A DNA stretch of 6,967 nucleotides from a bacterium UBP12_UBA5184 (GTDB taxonomy: Bacteria > Vulcanimicrobiota > Vulcanimicrobiia > Vulcanimicrobiales > Vulcanimicrobiaceae): contig DHWK01000004.1 of the NCBI GenBank assembly GCA_002413145.1, forward strand, positions 22,184-29,150. Reading direction: 5' to 3'. Shown piece after piece: positions 1 to 6,967 of this stretch (positions within the stretch are counted from its first letter, which is position 1; the number at the start of each line of letters is the position of its first letter). Position numbers and translations under genes: made by a program. The notes under the pieces are model-generated. The model was not told where the DNA came from. It did not search any database and was given only the letters and a program-made list of their open reading frames with translations.

Positions 1-804
1 TCCCAAGATGCCTGTGCCTTCTTCGCCCAAGCGATCGCGTTCAACGCGATGTTCGCCATCTTTCCGCTCCTCGTACTAGCGTTTGCCGTCATGGGCTACA
101 TTTACGGCGAGCAAGGCGCGGTATACGTCACCGACTTTGTGACCGAGCTCGCGCCCAGCATTCAAGCACCGTTGCTCGACAACGCCGAACATATCGTCCA
201 ATTTCGCGGCATCGCCGGCGCGATCGCACTCGTCGGCTTGCTTTGGTCCGGCAAGAATCTCTTTCAAACGCTCGCGTTCTCCCTCGACCGTGCGCTCGGC
301 ATCCCTAAGGGGCGACCCGCACTCTGGCAGATCCTCGTCGAAGCGATCACGTTTTCCGTCTTCGGCCTGATCTTACTCGCTGCAACGGCTTTCCCCATCG
401 TCATCTCCTTCATCGTGCGTTTCGGGGGATTCCGTCATGCCGAGTTTTGGACGCAAGTAGCGAGCTACGGTGCGGGCCTTTTGCTCGTTTTCGTCGTAAC
501 CATGTGGCTGTACACGTTCCTTCCGAACCGGCGCTTCAGCCTGCGCTTCGGCGTCCCGGGGGCGATCGTTACCACTATTCTCTGGGAGCTCTCGCAGATC
601 GCCTTCGCCGTCTACTCCACCCACGTCGACTTCCGGCACGTCTACGGCGCGCTCGGCGCGGTCGCCATCCTGTTACTTTGGCTCTATTATATGGCCACGA
701 TCTTTCTGTTCGGCGCGCAGGTCAGCGCTCAATGGCTGGCGTGGTCGGAGCACAACTCCGCCAAAACGCAGAGCGTAGCCCAGCCGGTAGGAGAGAGCGC
801 GTGA
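1..804 (+). CDS. YihY/BrkB (UPF0761) family inner-membrane protein, 5'-truncated
   Basis: A polytopic membrane protein whose frame is open from the window edge; 267 residues are visible and the N-terminus is missing. The family is usually about 280-330 residues, so perhaps 20-60 residues lie upstream. The hydrophobic profile gives about six membrane segments (rough residues 10-36, 70-85, 108-141, 153-172, 186-206, 215-240 of the visible part). Family signatures are the FxxxxAxxPLLV-like first helix, the YTFLPNRR motif near 171-178, a PGAI...W segment, and the C-terminal YGALGA...LLLWLYY...FGAQV helix. The family was once misnamed ribonuclease BN; its biochemical role is unsettled and no nuclease motif is seen. 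The short C-terminal tail after the last helix is hydrophilic. The stop TGA shares its last base with the next gene's ATG, so the two are probably co-transcribed. An in-frame ATG at 49 lies inside the first helix and is not the real start. Confidence 0.9.
   Translation, partial: SQDACAFFAQAIAFNAMFAIFPLLVLAFAVMGYIYGEQGAVYVTDFVTELAPSIQAPLLDNAEHIVQFRGIAGAIALVGLLWSGKNLFQTLAFSLDRALGIPKGRPALWQILVEAITFSVFGLILLAATAFPIVISFIVRFGGFRHAEFWTQVASYGAGLLLVFVVTMWLYTFLPNRRFSLRFGVPGAIVTTILWELSQIAFAVYSTHVDFRHVYGALGAVAILLLWLYYMATIFLFGAQVSAQWLAWSEHNSAKTQSVAQPVGESA
789..795 (+). promoter_or_regulatory. Ribosome binding site of the 804-1970 gene
   Basis: AGGAGAG lies inside the end of the YihY-family gene, 8 bases before the ATG at 804. 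It supports this start over earlier in-frame codons. An in-frame GTG directly before it (801) is a possible alternative start with shorter spacing. Confidence 0.6.
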
Positions 805-1970
805 TGGTCGCGCGCCTCCTGCTCGTCGCGCTGGCCGCTTCGTGCTGCATCCCGCTCTTCGGGGCGACGAGCGCGTTGCCGCCGCCGGTCGTCGTCGTCT
901 ATCCGCTGAGCGTCTCGGGTGGCGCCGACCCCGAGGCCGGCGCGAGCATCGCCGTCGCCATGGCGCAGCGCTTGTCGACCGCCGGCGGGATAGTCGTAAA
1001 ACCGTATCCACCCGGAACGCAGCGTGTCGCCTATTTGACGACCGCGCAAACGATGAACGCCGACTACTATGTTTCCGGCTTCTTAACCCCGCTCGGCGAT
1101 CAAATCTCGATGGTGACCCAAGTCGTCAGCGTGGCAAGCGGAACGGTTATCTTCAGTTCGAGTGCGTTCGTTCGCACCTACACCGATGCGGCGGCGCAAG
1201 CCGACACCGTGCAGGTCGCGATCTTGCGCCACGCCGGACGCGCCCTCGCGATCCTCGACGCGCCGCGAGAGACGCCCGCTCCGAAAGCCGCGGAGAAGAA
1301 CGAAGCCAACTTGAGCGGGCTCTTCAAGAAAAGGAAGAAAACGGCGCCGGCTGCGACGCCGACGCCATCCGAAACGACCCGCCCGGCGCCGAGTTCGCCG
1401 AAAGCGGTTGCGGTCGCGCGCGCGACCGCGGCGCCGCGCAAAACTCGGGCGCCGCGCGCAATCGCGAGTTTGCGCCCGGCTAGCGTCGCAACGGCGGCAG
1501 CGCTCGCGCCGGCCCTCCCGATCGCCCTCGCGACGCCGCGGCCGAACTCAAGCGCACTCGCGCGGCTGAGGCTGGCCGCGGCGATCCTCGTGCTCGACGT
1601 CGCCGGCGAGGCCGATGCCGGCCTCGCGAGCTACGCGCAAGATTCGATCGTGAGAGCGATCGGTCGCGGCGGAACGACCGTCGCCGGGCTGCCCGCCGAT
1701 CCCGCCGATCTGCCCGCTCGCGCGCGCGATTTCTGCGGGCTCGCCTTCGGCTCGAAGGCGCTGTACGCGCCGACTCTCAGCTTCGAGCGAGACCGCACAG
1801 GGAATCGAACCGACGTCGAACTCGACGTCGTGGCCTACGATTGCGCCGGCAACGTCACCGGACGCCAGCATTCGCGTGCCCGCATCGGAAACCGCGGCGT
1901 TCAAGCCGCCGTCGATCGCGCTTCGGACGACGCCGCCGGCGCCTTCGCGTTTGCAAATCAGGGCAGGTAG
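804..1970 (+). CDS. Exported protein of unknown function with two similar alpha/beta domains
   Basis: A 388-residue protein I cannot assign to a named family. Residues 1-24 look like a signal peptide: short basic start, hydrophobic core, and probable cleavage after ATSA. Two cysteines at 14-15 are a poor lipobox because Ala, not Leu, sits at -3. Domain 1 (about 28-152) opens with the strand PPVVVVYPL and ends in a helix. It vaguely recalls the small periplasmic domains of TolB-N or FlgO type, but this is weak resemblance only. Residues 153-255 form an Ala/Pro/Thr-rich, basic linker including KKRKK, probably disordered. Domain 2 (about 258-384) repeats the order of elements in domain 1, starting with ILVLDV. 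Cys311 and Cys347 are in domain 2 and could pair. The ATG at 804 overlaps the upstream stop and has a good AGGAGAG. A role in the periplasm beside the membrane protein is inference. Confidence 0.85.
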   Translation: MVARLLLVALAASCCIPLFGATSALPPPVVVVYPLSVSGGADPEAGASIAVAMAQRLSTAGGIVVKPYPPGTQRVAYLTTAQTMNADYYVSGFLTPLGDQISMVTQVVSVASGTVIFSSSAFVRTYTDAAAQADTVQVAILRHAGRALAILDAPRETPAPKAAEKNEANLSGLFKKRKKTAPAATPTPSETTRPAPSSPKAVAVARATAAPRKTRAPRAIASLRPASVATAAALAPALPIALATPRPNSSALARLRLAAAILVLDVAGEADAGLASYAQDSIVRAIGRGGTTVAGLPADPADLPARARDFCGLAFGSKALYAPTLSFERDRTGNRTDVELDVVAYDCAGNVTGRQHSRARIGNRGVQAAVDRASDDAAGAFAFANQGR

Positions 1971-1982
1971 CGCGGAACGAGC

Positions 1983-2474
1983 CTAATCGAGCAGGCCGGC
2001 CGGGAGATCGGCGACGATCTCGCCCTTCGCGAGGTCGATCGATCGGATGAAGGCGCTTACGAGCGGAACGAGCGAACGCTTCGCTCCGACGACCAGGCAG
2101 TCCGCAGCGGGCAGATGTTCGACCGCGACGACCACTCCGAGTTCGTTGCCGCCGGTATCGAGCAAGCGCAATCCGATCAGATCTTCGTCGAGATACTCGT
2201 CCGCCTCGAGCACGATCTCGGATCGATCGACGAAGAGTTCGCTGCCGACGAGTTCGCGCGCCGCTTCGGGAGTCGTTACCTCCTCGAGGCTAACCAAGCT
2301 TCGGTTCTGGTGCCGCCGCACGCCGCCGCAGCGAACCCAGCGCGCACCCTCGCGGTCGAGAGCGTACGAGCGGCCCGCAGCCAGGCTCGTCTCACCCGCC
2401 GAGGTCGTCTCGCACTTGAGCTCTCCGCGCACCCCGAAGACGCCCGTGAGACGCGCGATGGCGATCAACCTCAC
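1983..2474 (-). CDS. rimM: Ribosome maturation factor RimM
   Basis: A 163-residue RimM (family about 165-185). It binds ribosomal protein S19 and helps assemble the head of the 30S subunit in the cytoplasm. The N-terminal RimM domain (about 2-88) carries the TGVFGVRGELK signature at 10-20. The C-terminal PRC-barrel (about 92-161) shows DLIGLRLLDTGG, ELGVVVAV, SLVPLVSAFI and EIVADLPAGLLD, matching the family's closing strands. The GTG at 2474 is chosen because it gives the usual N-terminus (MRLIAIARLTG), has GAGG five bases upstream, and no ATG, GTG, TTG or CTG occurs in frame between it and the khpA stop. It is the last gene of the run; trmD, its usual downstream neighbour, does not follow, and the next gene is convergent 12 bases away. 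Confidence 0.94.
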   Translation of the reverse strand: MRLIAIARLTGVFGVRGELKCETTSAGETSLAAGRSYALDREGARWVRCGGVRRHQNRSLVSLEEVTTPEAARELVGSELFVDRSEIVLEADEYLDEDLIGLRLLDTGGNELGVVVAVEHLPAADCLVVGAKRSLVPLVSAFIRSIDLAKGEIVADLPAGLLD

Positions 2475-2565
2475 GACGCCCTCGAGCGTGGCGCCGCCGC
2501 CGCCCCGCCGACGACGAAGCCGAACCCGATTTGCGCCGTCGCTGACTCCTGCGATTGAACGTCCT
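2475..2565 (-). other. 91-base gap between khpA and rimM
   Basis: This is the longest non-coding interval in the operon. Read on the - strand it has an AGGAGT (2545-2550) with no start codon at suitable spacing, then a GGC/CGG-rich stretch, then the GAGG (2480-2483) that serves rimM. A short imperfect stem around that GAGG (ACGCT/GGCGT, loop CGAG) could partly hide it. No small ORF, terminator or promoter can be supported. Confidence 0.4.
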
Positions 2566-3180
2566 TCAGTGACTCGCTGGGGCGTTGCCGTCGGCGTCTT
2601 CGCTAAGGCTGTCGGCATCCCCGGGAGCGGCGGGCGCCGCTTCTTCGTCTTCGAACTCAGCTTCGCCGTCATCTTCGACGTCATCGACGTCGACGATATC
2701 GACCGTGACGCGCCCCTCGGCTCCCGCGCGAACCAGCGTGCGCAGAGCCTGCGCGACGCGCCCACCCCGACCGATGACCTTGCCCAAGTCTTCGGGATCG
2801 ACTTCGAGTTCGAGGACGGCCCCGCGCGAATCGGGATGCAACGAGACGGCGACGGCTTCGGGGTTGGCGACCAGCCGCTTTGCCAAAAAGGTCAGCAGCT
2901 CCACGGCGCGCGGATGACCGATCTCGGCCGGCAGCGGGTCGCGCTTAGCGCGCTCGTGTCTGCGAAAGCGCGGGCCGCCGCCGGGCGTAGCGAACGGTTC
3001 GCGCGTGTCCGACGCGCCGGAAGGCCGCCGCCGGCGTGGCCTCGGCTCGTCCTCGGGCTCGATTTCATCGATGATCGTCTCGCCGGTCGCGATTCGGCGT
3101 GCGCCGAGCGTCGAGCGCCGCTCTTCTTCCGAGCCGACTTCGTCTCCGAAAAGGCCGAATTCGTCGTCGAAGGAACTCAC
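2566..3180 (-). CDS. khpA: KH-domain RNA-binding protein KhpA, extended form
   Basis: The central part (about 93-164) is the single KH domain of KhpA/YlqC: VELLTFLAKRLVANPEAV, then ELEVDPEDLGKVIGRGG with the RNA-binding GxxG loop at 137-140, then a helix and the strand VTVDIVD. KhpA binds RNA and often pairs with KhpB; its place between rpsP and rimM is the classical one. The family is usually about 75-90 residues, but this frame gives 204. It has an N-terminal extension of about 92 residues (acidic 1-45, Arg-rich 47-53 and 72-80) and an acidic tail of 40 residues. The GTG at 3180 is preferred because it lies 16 bases after rpsP, has GAAGG upstream, and otherwise about 290 bases would be non-coding inside a compact operon. 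The alternative is the GTG at 2904, which gives a canonical N-terminus but lacks a ribosome binding site. Identity is firm; the start is less so. Confidence 0.88.
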   Translation of the reverse strand: MSSFDDEFGLFGDEVGSEEERRSTLGARRIATGETIIDEIEPEDEPRPRRRRPSGASDTREPFATPGGGPRFRRHERAKRDPLPAEIGHPRAVELLTFLAKRLVANPEAVAVSLHPDSRGAVLELEVDPEDLGKVIGRGGRVAQALRTLVRAGAEGRVTVDIVDVDDVEDDGEAEFEDEEAAPAAPGDADSLSEDADGNAPASH

Positions 3181-3196
3181 GAGTGCGCCGCCTTCA

Positions 3197-3490
3197 TTAC
3201 GAGGCCTTCTTCTGTTTCTTCGCGCGCTTCGTCTCGGGGATGTAGCCGCGCTCGACGAGTCCCTTCTCCGCTAACAGCCGGCGGACGGGATCGGAAGGCT
3301 GCGCGCCCTTGGCTAGCCAGCCTTTGATTTTCTCCTCGTTCAGCACAACGGTCTTGGGCTCGCTGCGCGGATTGTAATGCCCGACGATTTCGATGAAGCG
3401 TCCATCGCGCGGCGAGCGCGCGTCCGTGACGACGAACCGATACGTCGGTTGCTTTTTTGCGCCCATGCGGCGCAATCGAATCTTGACCAT
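3197..3490 (-). CDS. rpsP: Small ribosomal subunit protein S16
   Basis: A 97-residue S16, an essential early-assembly protein of the 30S subunit that binds 16S rRNA. The N-terminus MVKIRLRRMGAKKQPTYRFV is diagnostic, followed by VVTDARSPRDGRFIE, the VGHYNPR motif (36-42) and the Lys-rich tail ending AKKQKKAS. Length is in the usual 80-100 range. The ATG follows the ffh stop by three bases. The stop TAA is followed in frame by TGA, giving tandem stops. The only strong Shine-Dalgarno, GGAGG, is unusually far (16 bases) from the ATG. Confidence 0.98.
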   Translation of the reverse strand: MVKIRLRRMGAKKQPTYRFVVTDARSPRDGRFIEIVGHYNPRSEPKTVVLNEEKIKGWLAKGAQPSDPVRRLLAEKGLVERGYIPETKRAKKQKKAS

Positions 3491-3493
3491 AGG

Positions 3494-4816
<1,323 letters not shown>

Positions 4817-4832
4817 AAGGGAACTTACCTAA

Positions 4833-5084
4833 CTAACTTTTGGGTGCGGTCTCGTCGATCTTGCGGACGGCATCCCCCACCGTTTTGATTTTCTCGGCCT
4901 CTTCGTCGGGAATATCGATATTGAATTCCGTTTCGAAGGCCATAACCAGCTCTACTTGATCGAGGGAGTCGGCACCCAAATCGTCGGTGATCGACGCCTC
5001 CATCGTGACCTCGGCTTCGTCGACGCCCAGTTGCTCGACGATGATTTTCTTGACTTTATCGAAGGTTGTCTGTGTATCCGCCAT
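4833..5084 (-). CDS. acpP: Acyl carrier protein
   Basis: An 83-residue ACP, the cytosolic carrier of growing acyl chains. Ser40 in GADSLDQVELVMAFE is the 4'-phosphopantetheine attachment site, followed by the acidic helix and the EEAEKIKTVGDAV motif. The protein is strongly acidic, as usual. The ATG has AGGAG four bases upstream; this signal overlaps the fabG stop (TAG). It is the clearest ribosome binding site in the fab part of the operon, which fits the high ACP demand of the cell. It lies between fabG and ffh with gaps of 7 and 16 bases. Confidence 0.98.
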   Translation of the reverse strand: MADTQTTFDKVKKIIVEQLGVDEAEVTMEASITDDLGADSLDQVELVMAFETEFNIDIPDEEAEKIKTVGDAVRKIDETAPKS

Positions 5085-5088
5085 TGAT

Positions 5089-5094
5089 CTCCTA
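5089..5094 (-). promoter_or_regulatory. acpP Shine-Dalgarno overlapping the fabG stop codon
   Basis: On the - strand the fabG stop TAG runs into TAGGAG, followed by ATCA and the acpP ATG. It is a near-perfect anti-16S match and fixes the acpP start. Confidence 0.7.
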
Positions 5095-5838
5095 CATCAA
5101 GAAGCCGCCGTCGATCACGAGCGTTTGGCCCGTGACGTACCGTGCGGCATCAGAGCAAAGGAACGTTACGACCCCACTAACATCTTCCGGCGTCCCCGCA
5201 CGACCGAGGGGTATCGATGCGAGAAAGTGAGCGCGCGCCTCCTCCGAGAGGGATTCGGTCATCGCAGTTTCGATCAAGCCCGGCGCGACGGCGTTGACTC
5301 TTACGTTCCGCGACCCCAATTCCTTTGCGACCGACTTGGCGAGCCCGAGCAGGCCCGCTTTGGCCGCCGCGTAGCCGGCTTGCCCGGCGTTGCCCGTCAA
5401 TCCGACGATCGACGAGACCAAAACGATCGAGCCCGAGCGCTGTCGCATCATCGGCTTCGCCACCGACGCGCACAGGTAGAACGCGGATTTGAGATTCACC
5501 GCCAGCGCCCGCTCGAGGTCGTCCGGTTTCATTCGCACCAGCAGGCCGTCGACGGCCTGGCCGGCGTTGGCGACCGCGAAGTCGACGCGACCCAGCCGCT
5601 CGATGGTCGAATTCACCGCCGATTCGACGGCCGCGGCGTCGCTGACATCGGCGACGATCGAATGGACGTGCGTCGCCGCGCGTGCGACGCGGGACGCTTC
5701 AGCCGTCTCCTCCAGCATCGCGGCATCGCGCGCCACGAGCGCGACGTCGGCGCCCTGCCGCGCGAAATCGACGGCGATCGCGCGTCCGATGCCGCGACTC
5801 GCGCCGGTGACGAACGCAACTTTTCCCGCGAAGCTCAT
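5092..5838 (-). CDS. fabG: 3-oxoacyl-[acyl-carrier-protein] reductase FabG
   Basis: A 248-residue short-chain dehydrogenase (family about 244-250) that reduces beta-ketoacyl-ACP to beta-hydroxyacyl-ACP with NADPH in the elongation cycle. Visible are the cofactor-binding TGASRGIG at 11-18, NAG at 91-93, the catalytic Asn115, Ser143, Tyr156 and Lys160 (YAAAK), PGLIETAM at 186-193 and the C-terminal GQTLVIDGGFLM. All key residues are present. The ATG at 5838 overlaps the fabD stop as ATGA, and the N-terminus MSFAGKVAFVTGASRG is normal. The frame stays open upstream to 6015, but that part is antisense-like, Arg-rich shadow of fabD. No Shine-Dalgarno is seen, so translation probably depends on re-initiation after fabD. 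Confidence 0.97.
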   Translation of the reverse strand: MSFAGKVAFVTGASRGIGRAIAVDFARQGADVALVARDAAMLEETAEASRVARAATHVHSIVADVSDAAAVESAVNSTIERLGRVDFAVANAGQAVDGLLVRMKPDDLERALAVNLKSAFYLCASVAKPMMRQRSGSIVLVSSIVGLTGNAGQAGYAAAKAGLLGLAKSVAKELGSRNVRVNAVAPGLIETAMTESLSEEARAHFLASIPLGRAGTPEDVSGVVTFLCSDAARYVTGQTLVIDGGFLM

Positions 5839-6782
5839 GCCGGCGCCGTCGTCAGTTCGGCGCGAAGTATTTCCAGCGCGCCGTCGTCGCCGACGTGCGT
5901 CGCGGGCGGCGCGCCGGGGACGCGCCGCATGAGCGGGACGAGCACGGCCGAGCCGCCGAATTCGACGATGCGATCGAGACCTTCGGCGACCAAACGTTCG
6001 GCCGCAGCATGCCACAACACCTCATCGGTTACCGATCGAACGAGATTACGCTTAATCGTCGCAACGTCGCGATAGGCTTGCGCGTCGACGTTCGAGATCA
6101 CCGGAAAGCGGGGCGGACGTATTTCCGCCTTCTCCACCAGCGGCTCGAAGCGCTCGCGCGCCGGAAGCATGAGTTCGCTGTGCCACGCGCCCGAGACGTT
6201 CAGCGCGACGACGCGCTTGGCGCCCGCTTCGAGCGCCAATTGACCGGCGCGCGCGACGGCGCCGCGATCGCCGCTGATTACGATCTGTTCGGGTGCATTG
6301 AAGTTCGCCAGTTGGACGCGGCCCGCACCCTCGTCGCGCGCCCGGGTAAAGGCGCGCCGCAGCGCCTCGGCATCGAGCCCGAGCACCGCGGCCATCGCTC
6401 CGGGCGACATCTCGGCGGCGACTTGCATCGCGGCGCCGCGCTGCGCGACCAGATAGAGCGCCGTGTCGAAATCGAGCGAACCGGCCAGCGTCAAACTGCA
6501 GAACTCGGCGAACGAATGACCGGCGCTGGCCGCGACCGGAAAATCGGCGCCGGCGGCGAGGGCGAGCGCGTAGTTGACGAGGTAGATCGCCGGCTGGCTG
6601 TAGCGCGTCTCGCGCAGCCGTTCTTCGGGTCCGCTGCAAATGATCGCCAGGATATCGTAACCGAGGATCCGTTCGGCACGCATGAAGAGATCGCGCGCGA
6701 CGTCATATTTTTCGACCAGCCCGCCACCCATCCCGACGACCTGCGACCCCTGACCGGGAAAAACTACCCCAATTCGTTTCAC
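5835..6782 (-). CDS. fabD: Malonyl-CoA:ACP transacylase FabD, with variant active-site motifs
   Basis: A 315-residue acyltransferase (family about 300-320) that moves malonyl from CoA to ACP. The N-terminus KRIGVVFPGQGSQ is standard. The nucleophile is Ser90 in GHSFAEF, the malonyl-binding arginine is Arg115 in VAQRGAAMQ, and His201 in GAWHSELM completes the dyad; Gln11 is also present. Three departures are visible: the consensus GHSxGE is GHSFAE, the position of E. coli Gln250 (LVRQ) is Ser250 (LVRS), and the usual GPGxVL is GGSAVL at 276-281. The GTG at 6782 is chosen because it gives the family N-terminus and a GTGA overlap with the fabH stop. There is no Shine-Dalgarno. The start codon lies in a perfect hairpin (6767-6791). 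The position between fabH and fabG supports FabD rather than a polyketide acyltransferase. Confidence 0.95.
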   Translation of the reverse strand: MKRIGVVFPGQGSQVVGMGGGLVEKYDVARDLFMRAERILGYDILAIICSGPEERLRETRYSQPAIYLVNYALALAAGADFPVAASAGHSFAEFCSLTLAGSLDFDTALYLVAQRGAAMQVAAEMSPGAMAAVLGLDAEALRRAFTRARDEGAGRVQLANFNAPEQIVISGDRGAVARAGQLALEAGAKRVVALNVSGAWHSELMLPARERFEPLVEKAEIRPPRFPVISNVDAQAYRDVATIKRNLVRSVTDEVLWHAAAERLVAEGLDRIVEFGGSAVLVPLMRRVPGAPPATHVGDDGALEILRAELTTAPA

Positions 6783-6791
6783 GAATTGGGG
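6759..6791 (-). promoter_or_regulatory. Perfect 11-bp hairpin plus T-run on the fabH/fabD junction
   Basis: The arms CCCCAATTCGT (6781-6791 read on the - strand) and ACGAATTGGGG (6767-6777) are exact reverse complements, separated by a GAA loop. On the - strand the hairpin is followed by TAG and five T's (6759-6763). It contains the last codons and stop of fabH and the GTG of fabD. The shape resembles an intrinsic terminator or attenuator, or a palindromic operator. It could also hide the fabD start unless ribosomes finishing fabH open it. The structure is seen; the function is inferred. Confidence 0.55.
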
Positions 6792-6967
6792 ACAACCGAC
6801 CAACGCCAGGCGACCGAACCCCACGAGAGCCCACCGCCGAAGCCGGTGAAGAGGATCAAGTCGCCGTCCTTGAGGCGCTCGCTGCCGACCATCTCCGAGA
6901 GCGCAATCGGGATCGAGGCAGCCGAAGTGTTGCCGTACTTCTCGATGTTGACGACGACGCGTTCGCG
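6779..6967 (-). CDS. fabH: 3-oxoacyl-[acyl-carrier-protein] synthase III FabH, C-terminal part
   Basis: Only the last 62 residues are in the window; the 5' part runs off the end. FabH starts each fatty acid by condensing acetyl-CoA (or a branched acyl-CoA) with malonyl-ACP. The catalytic Asn is visible in NIEKYGNTSAASIP (equivalent to E. coli Asn274), and the thiolase-fold end TGFGGGLSWGSVAWRW is diagnostic. The usual protein ends near RW; here six more residues (SVVPNS) follow before the TGA, and these are encoded by the left arm of the junction hairpin. Cys and His of the triad lie outside the window. It overlaps fabD by four bases (GTGA). This end cannot separate FabH from close KAS III paralogues, but the fabD neighbour supports FabH. 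Confidence 0.94.
   Translation of the reverse strand, partial: RERVVVNIEKYGNTSAASIPIALSEMVGSERLKDGDLILFTGFGGGLSWGSVAWRWSVVPNS

Noticed and set aside
843..848. Lipoprotein cleavage site at Cys14/Cys15 of the exported protein
   Set aside because: The -3 position is Ala rather than Leu or another usual lipobox residue; a normal signal peptidase I site after ATSA is at least as good.
1994..2003. GGCCGGCC/CCGGCCGG palindrome near the rimM stop as a terminator
   Set aside because: No loop can form and no T-run follows on either strand; it is within rimM codons.
2475..2765. Upstream extension of rimM into khpA
   Set aside because: The added residues have no RimM similarity and overlap khpA in another frame; the GTG at 2474 fits family length and has a GAGG.
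2905..3180. Treating the stretch between rpsP and the canonical KhpA start as a separate small gene or non-coding leader
   Set aside because: It is in frame and continuous with the KH domain without a stop, with a ribosome binding site at its head; an N-terminal extension is the simpler reading.
2047..3327. Long open + strand frame (426 codons) antisense to rimM, khpA and rpsP
   Set aside because: It lies opposite three well-recognised genes, has low-complexity Arg/Ser-rich translation and no family motif; high GC keeps antisense frames open.
5839..6015. Upstream extension of fabG by 59 codons
   Set aside because: The translation is Arg-rich and lies within fabD; the ATG at 5838 gives the normal FabG N-terminus.
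4987..6075. Long open + strand frame (362 codons) antisense to acpP, fabG and fabD
   Set aside because: Arg/His-rich shadow with no domain; the - strand genes here carry full catalytic motifs.

Overview
This window is almost fully coding, GC-rich bacterial chromosome (roughly 60-65% GC by eye). Two genes on the + strand (1-1970) converge on a tightly packed eight-gene run on the - strand (1983-6967). No tRNA, rRNA, CRISPR array, insertion sequence or prophage gene was seen. No stretch above 300 bases lacks a gene; the longest gap is 91 bases, between khpA and rimM.

Plus-strand pair: a 5'-truncated YihY/BrkB-type polytopic membrane protein (1-804) overlaps by one base the start of an exported protein of unknown function (804-1970). 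The latter looks like two similar small alpha/beta domains joined by an Ala/Pro-rich linker. Only 12 bases separate its stop from the rimM stop on the other strand.

Minus-strand operon, in transcription order: fabH (3' end only), fabD, fabG, acpP, ffh, rpsP, khpA, rimM. The first four are fatty-acid synthesis: FabH condenses acetyl-CoA with malonyl-ACP, FabD makes malonyl-ACP, FabG reduces beta-ketoacyl-ACP, and AcpP carries the acyl chains. The last four serve protein targeting and ribosome assembly: SRP GTPase, ribosomal protein S16, a KH RNA-binding protein and the 16S maturation factor RimM. Gaps are mostly 3-16 bases, or 4-base stop/start overlaps (GTGA at fabH/fabD, ATGA at fabD/fabG), so co-transcription is very likely. 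No internal promoter was recognised. rnc, smc and ftsY, which in many bacteria (for example Bacillus) lie between acpP and ffh, are absent, and so are trmD and rplS, which usually follow rimM.

Organism: the gene set is universal and does not name a species. The high GC, frequent GTG starts and this fused order suggest an uncultured or deep-branching high-GC phylum; Candidatus Eremiobacterota (WPS-2) is a guess only.

I did not find a clearly new system such as a defence island or biosynthetic cassette. The points most worth a second look are a perfect 11-bp inverted repeat with a following T-run lying exactly on the fabH stop/fabD start, a FabD with altered active-site motifs, a KhpA more than twice the usual length, and the two-domain exported protein.
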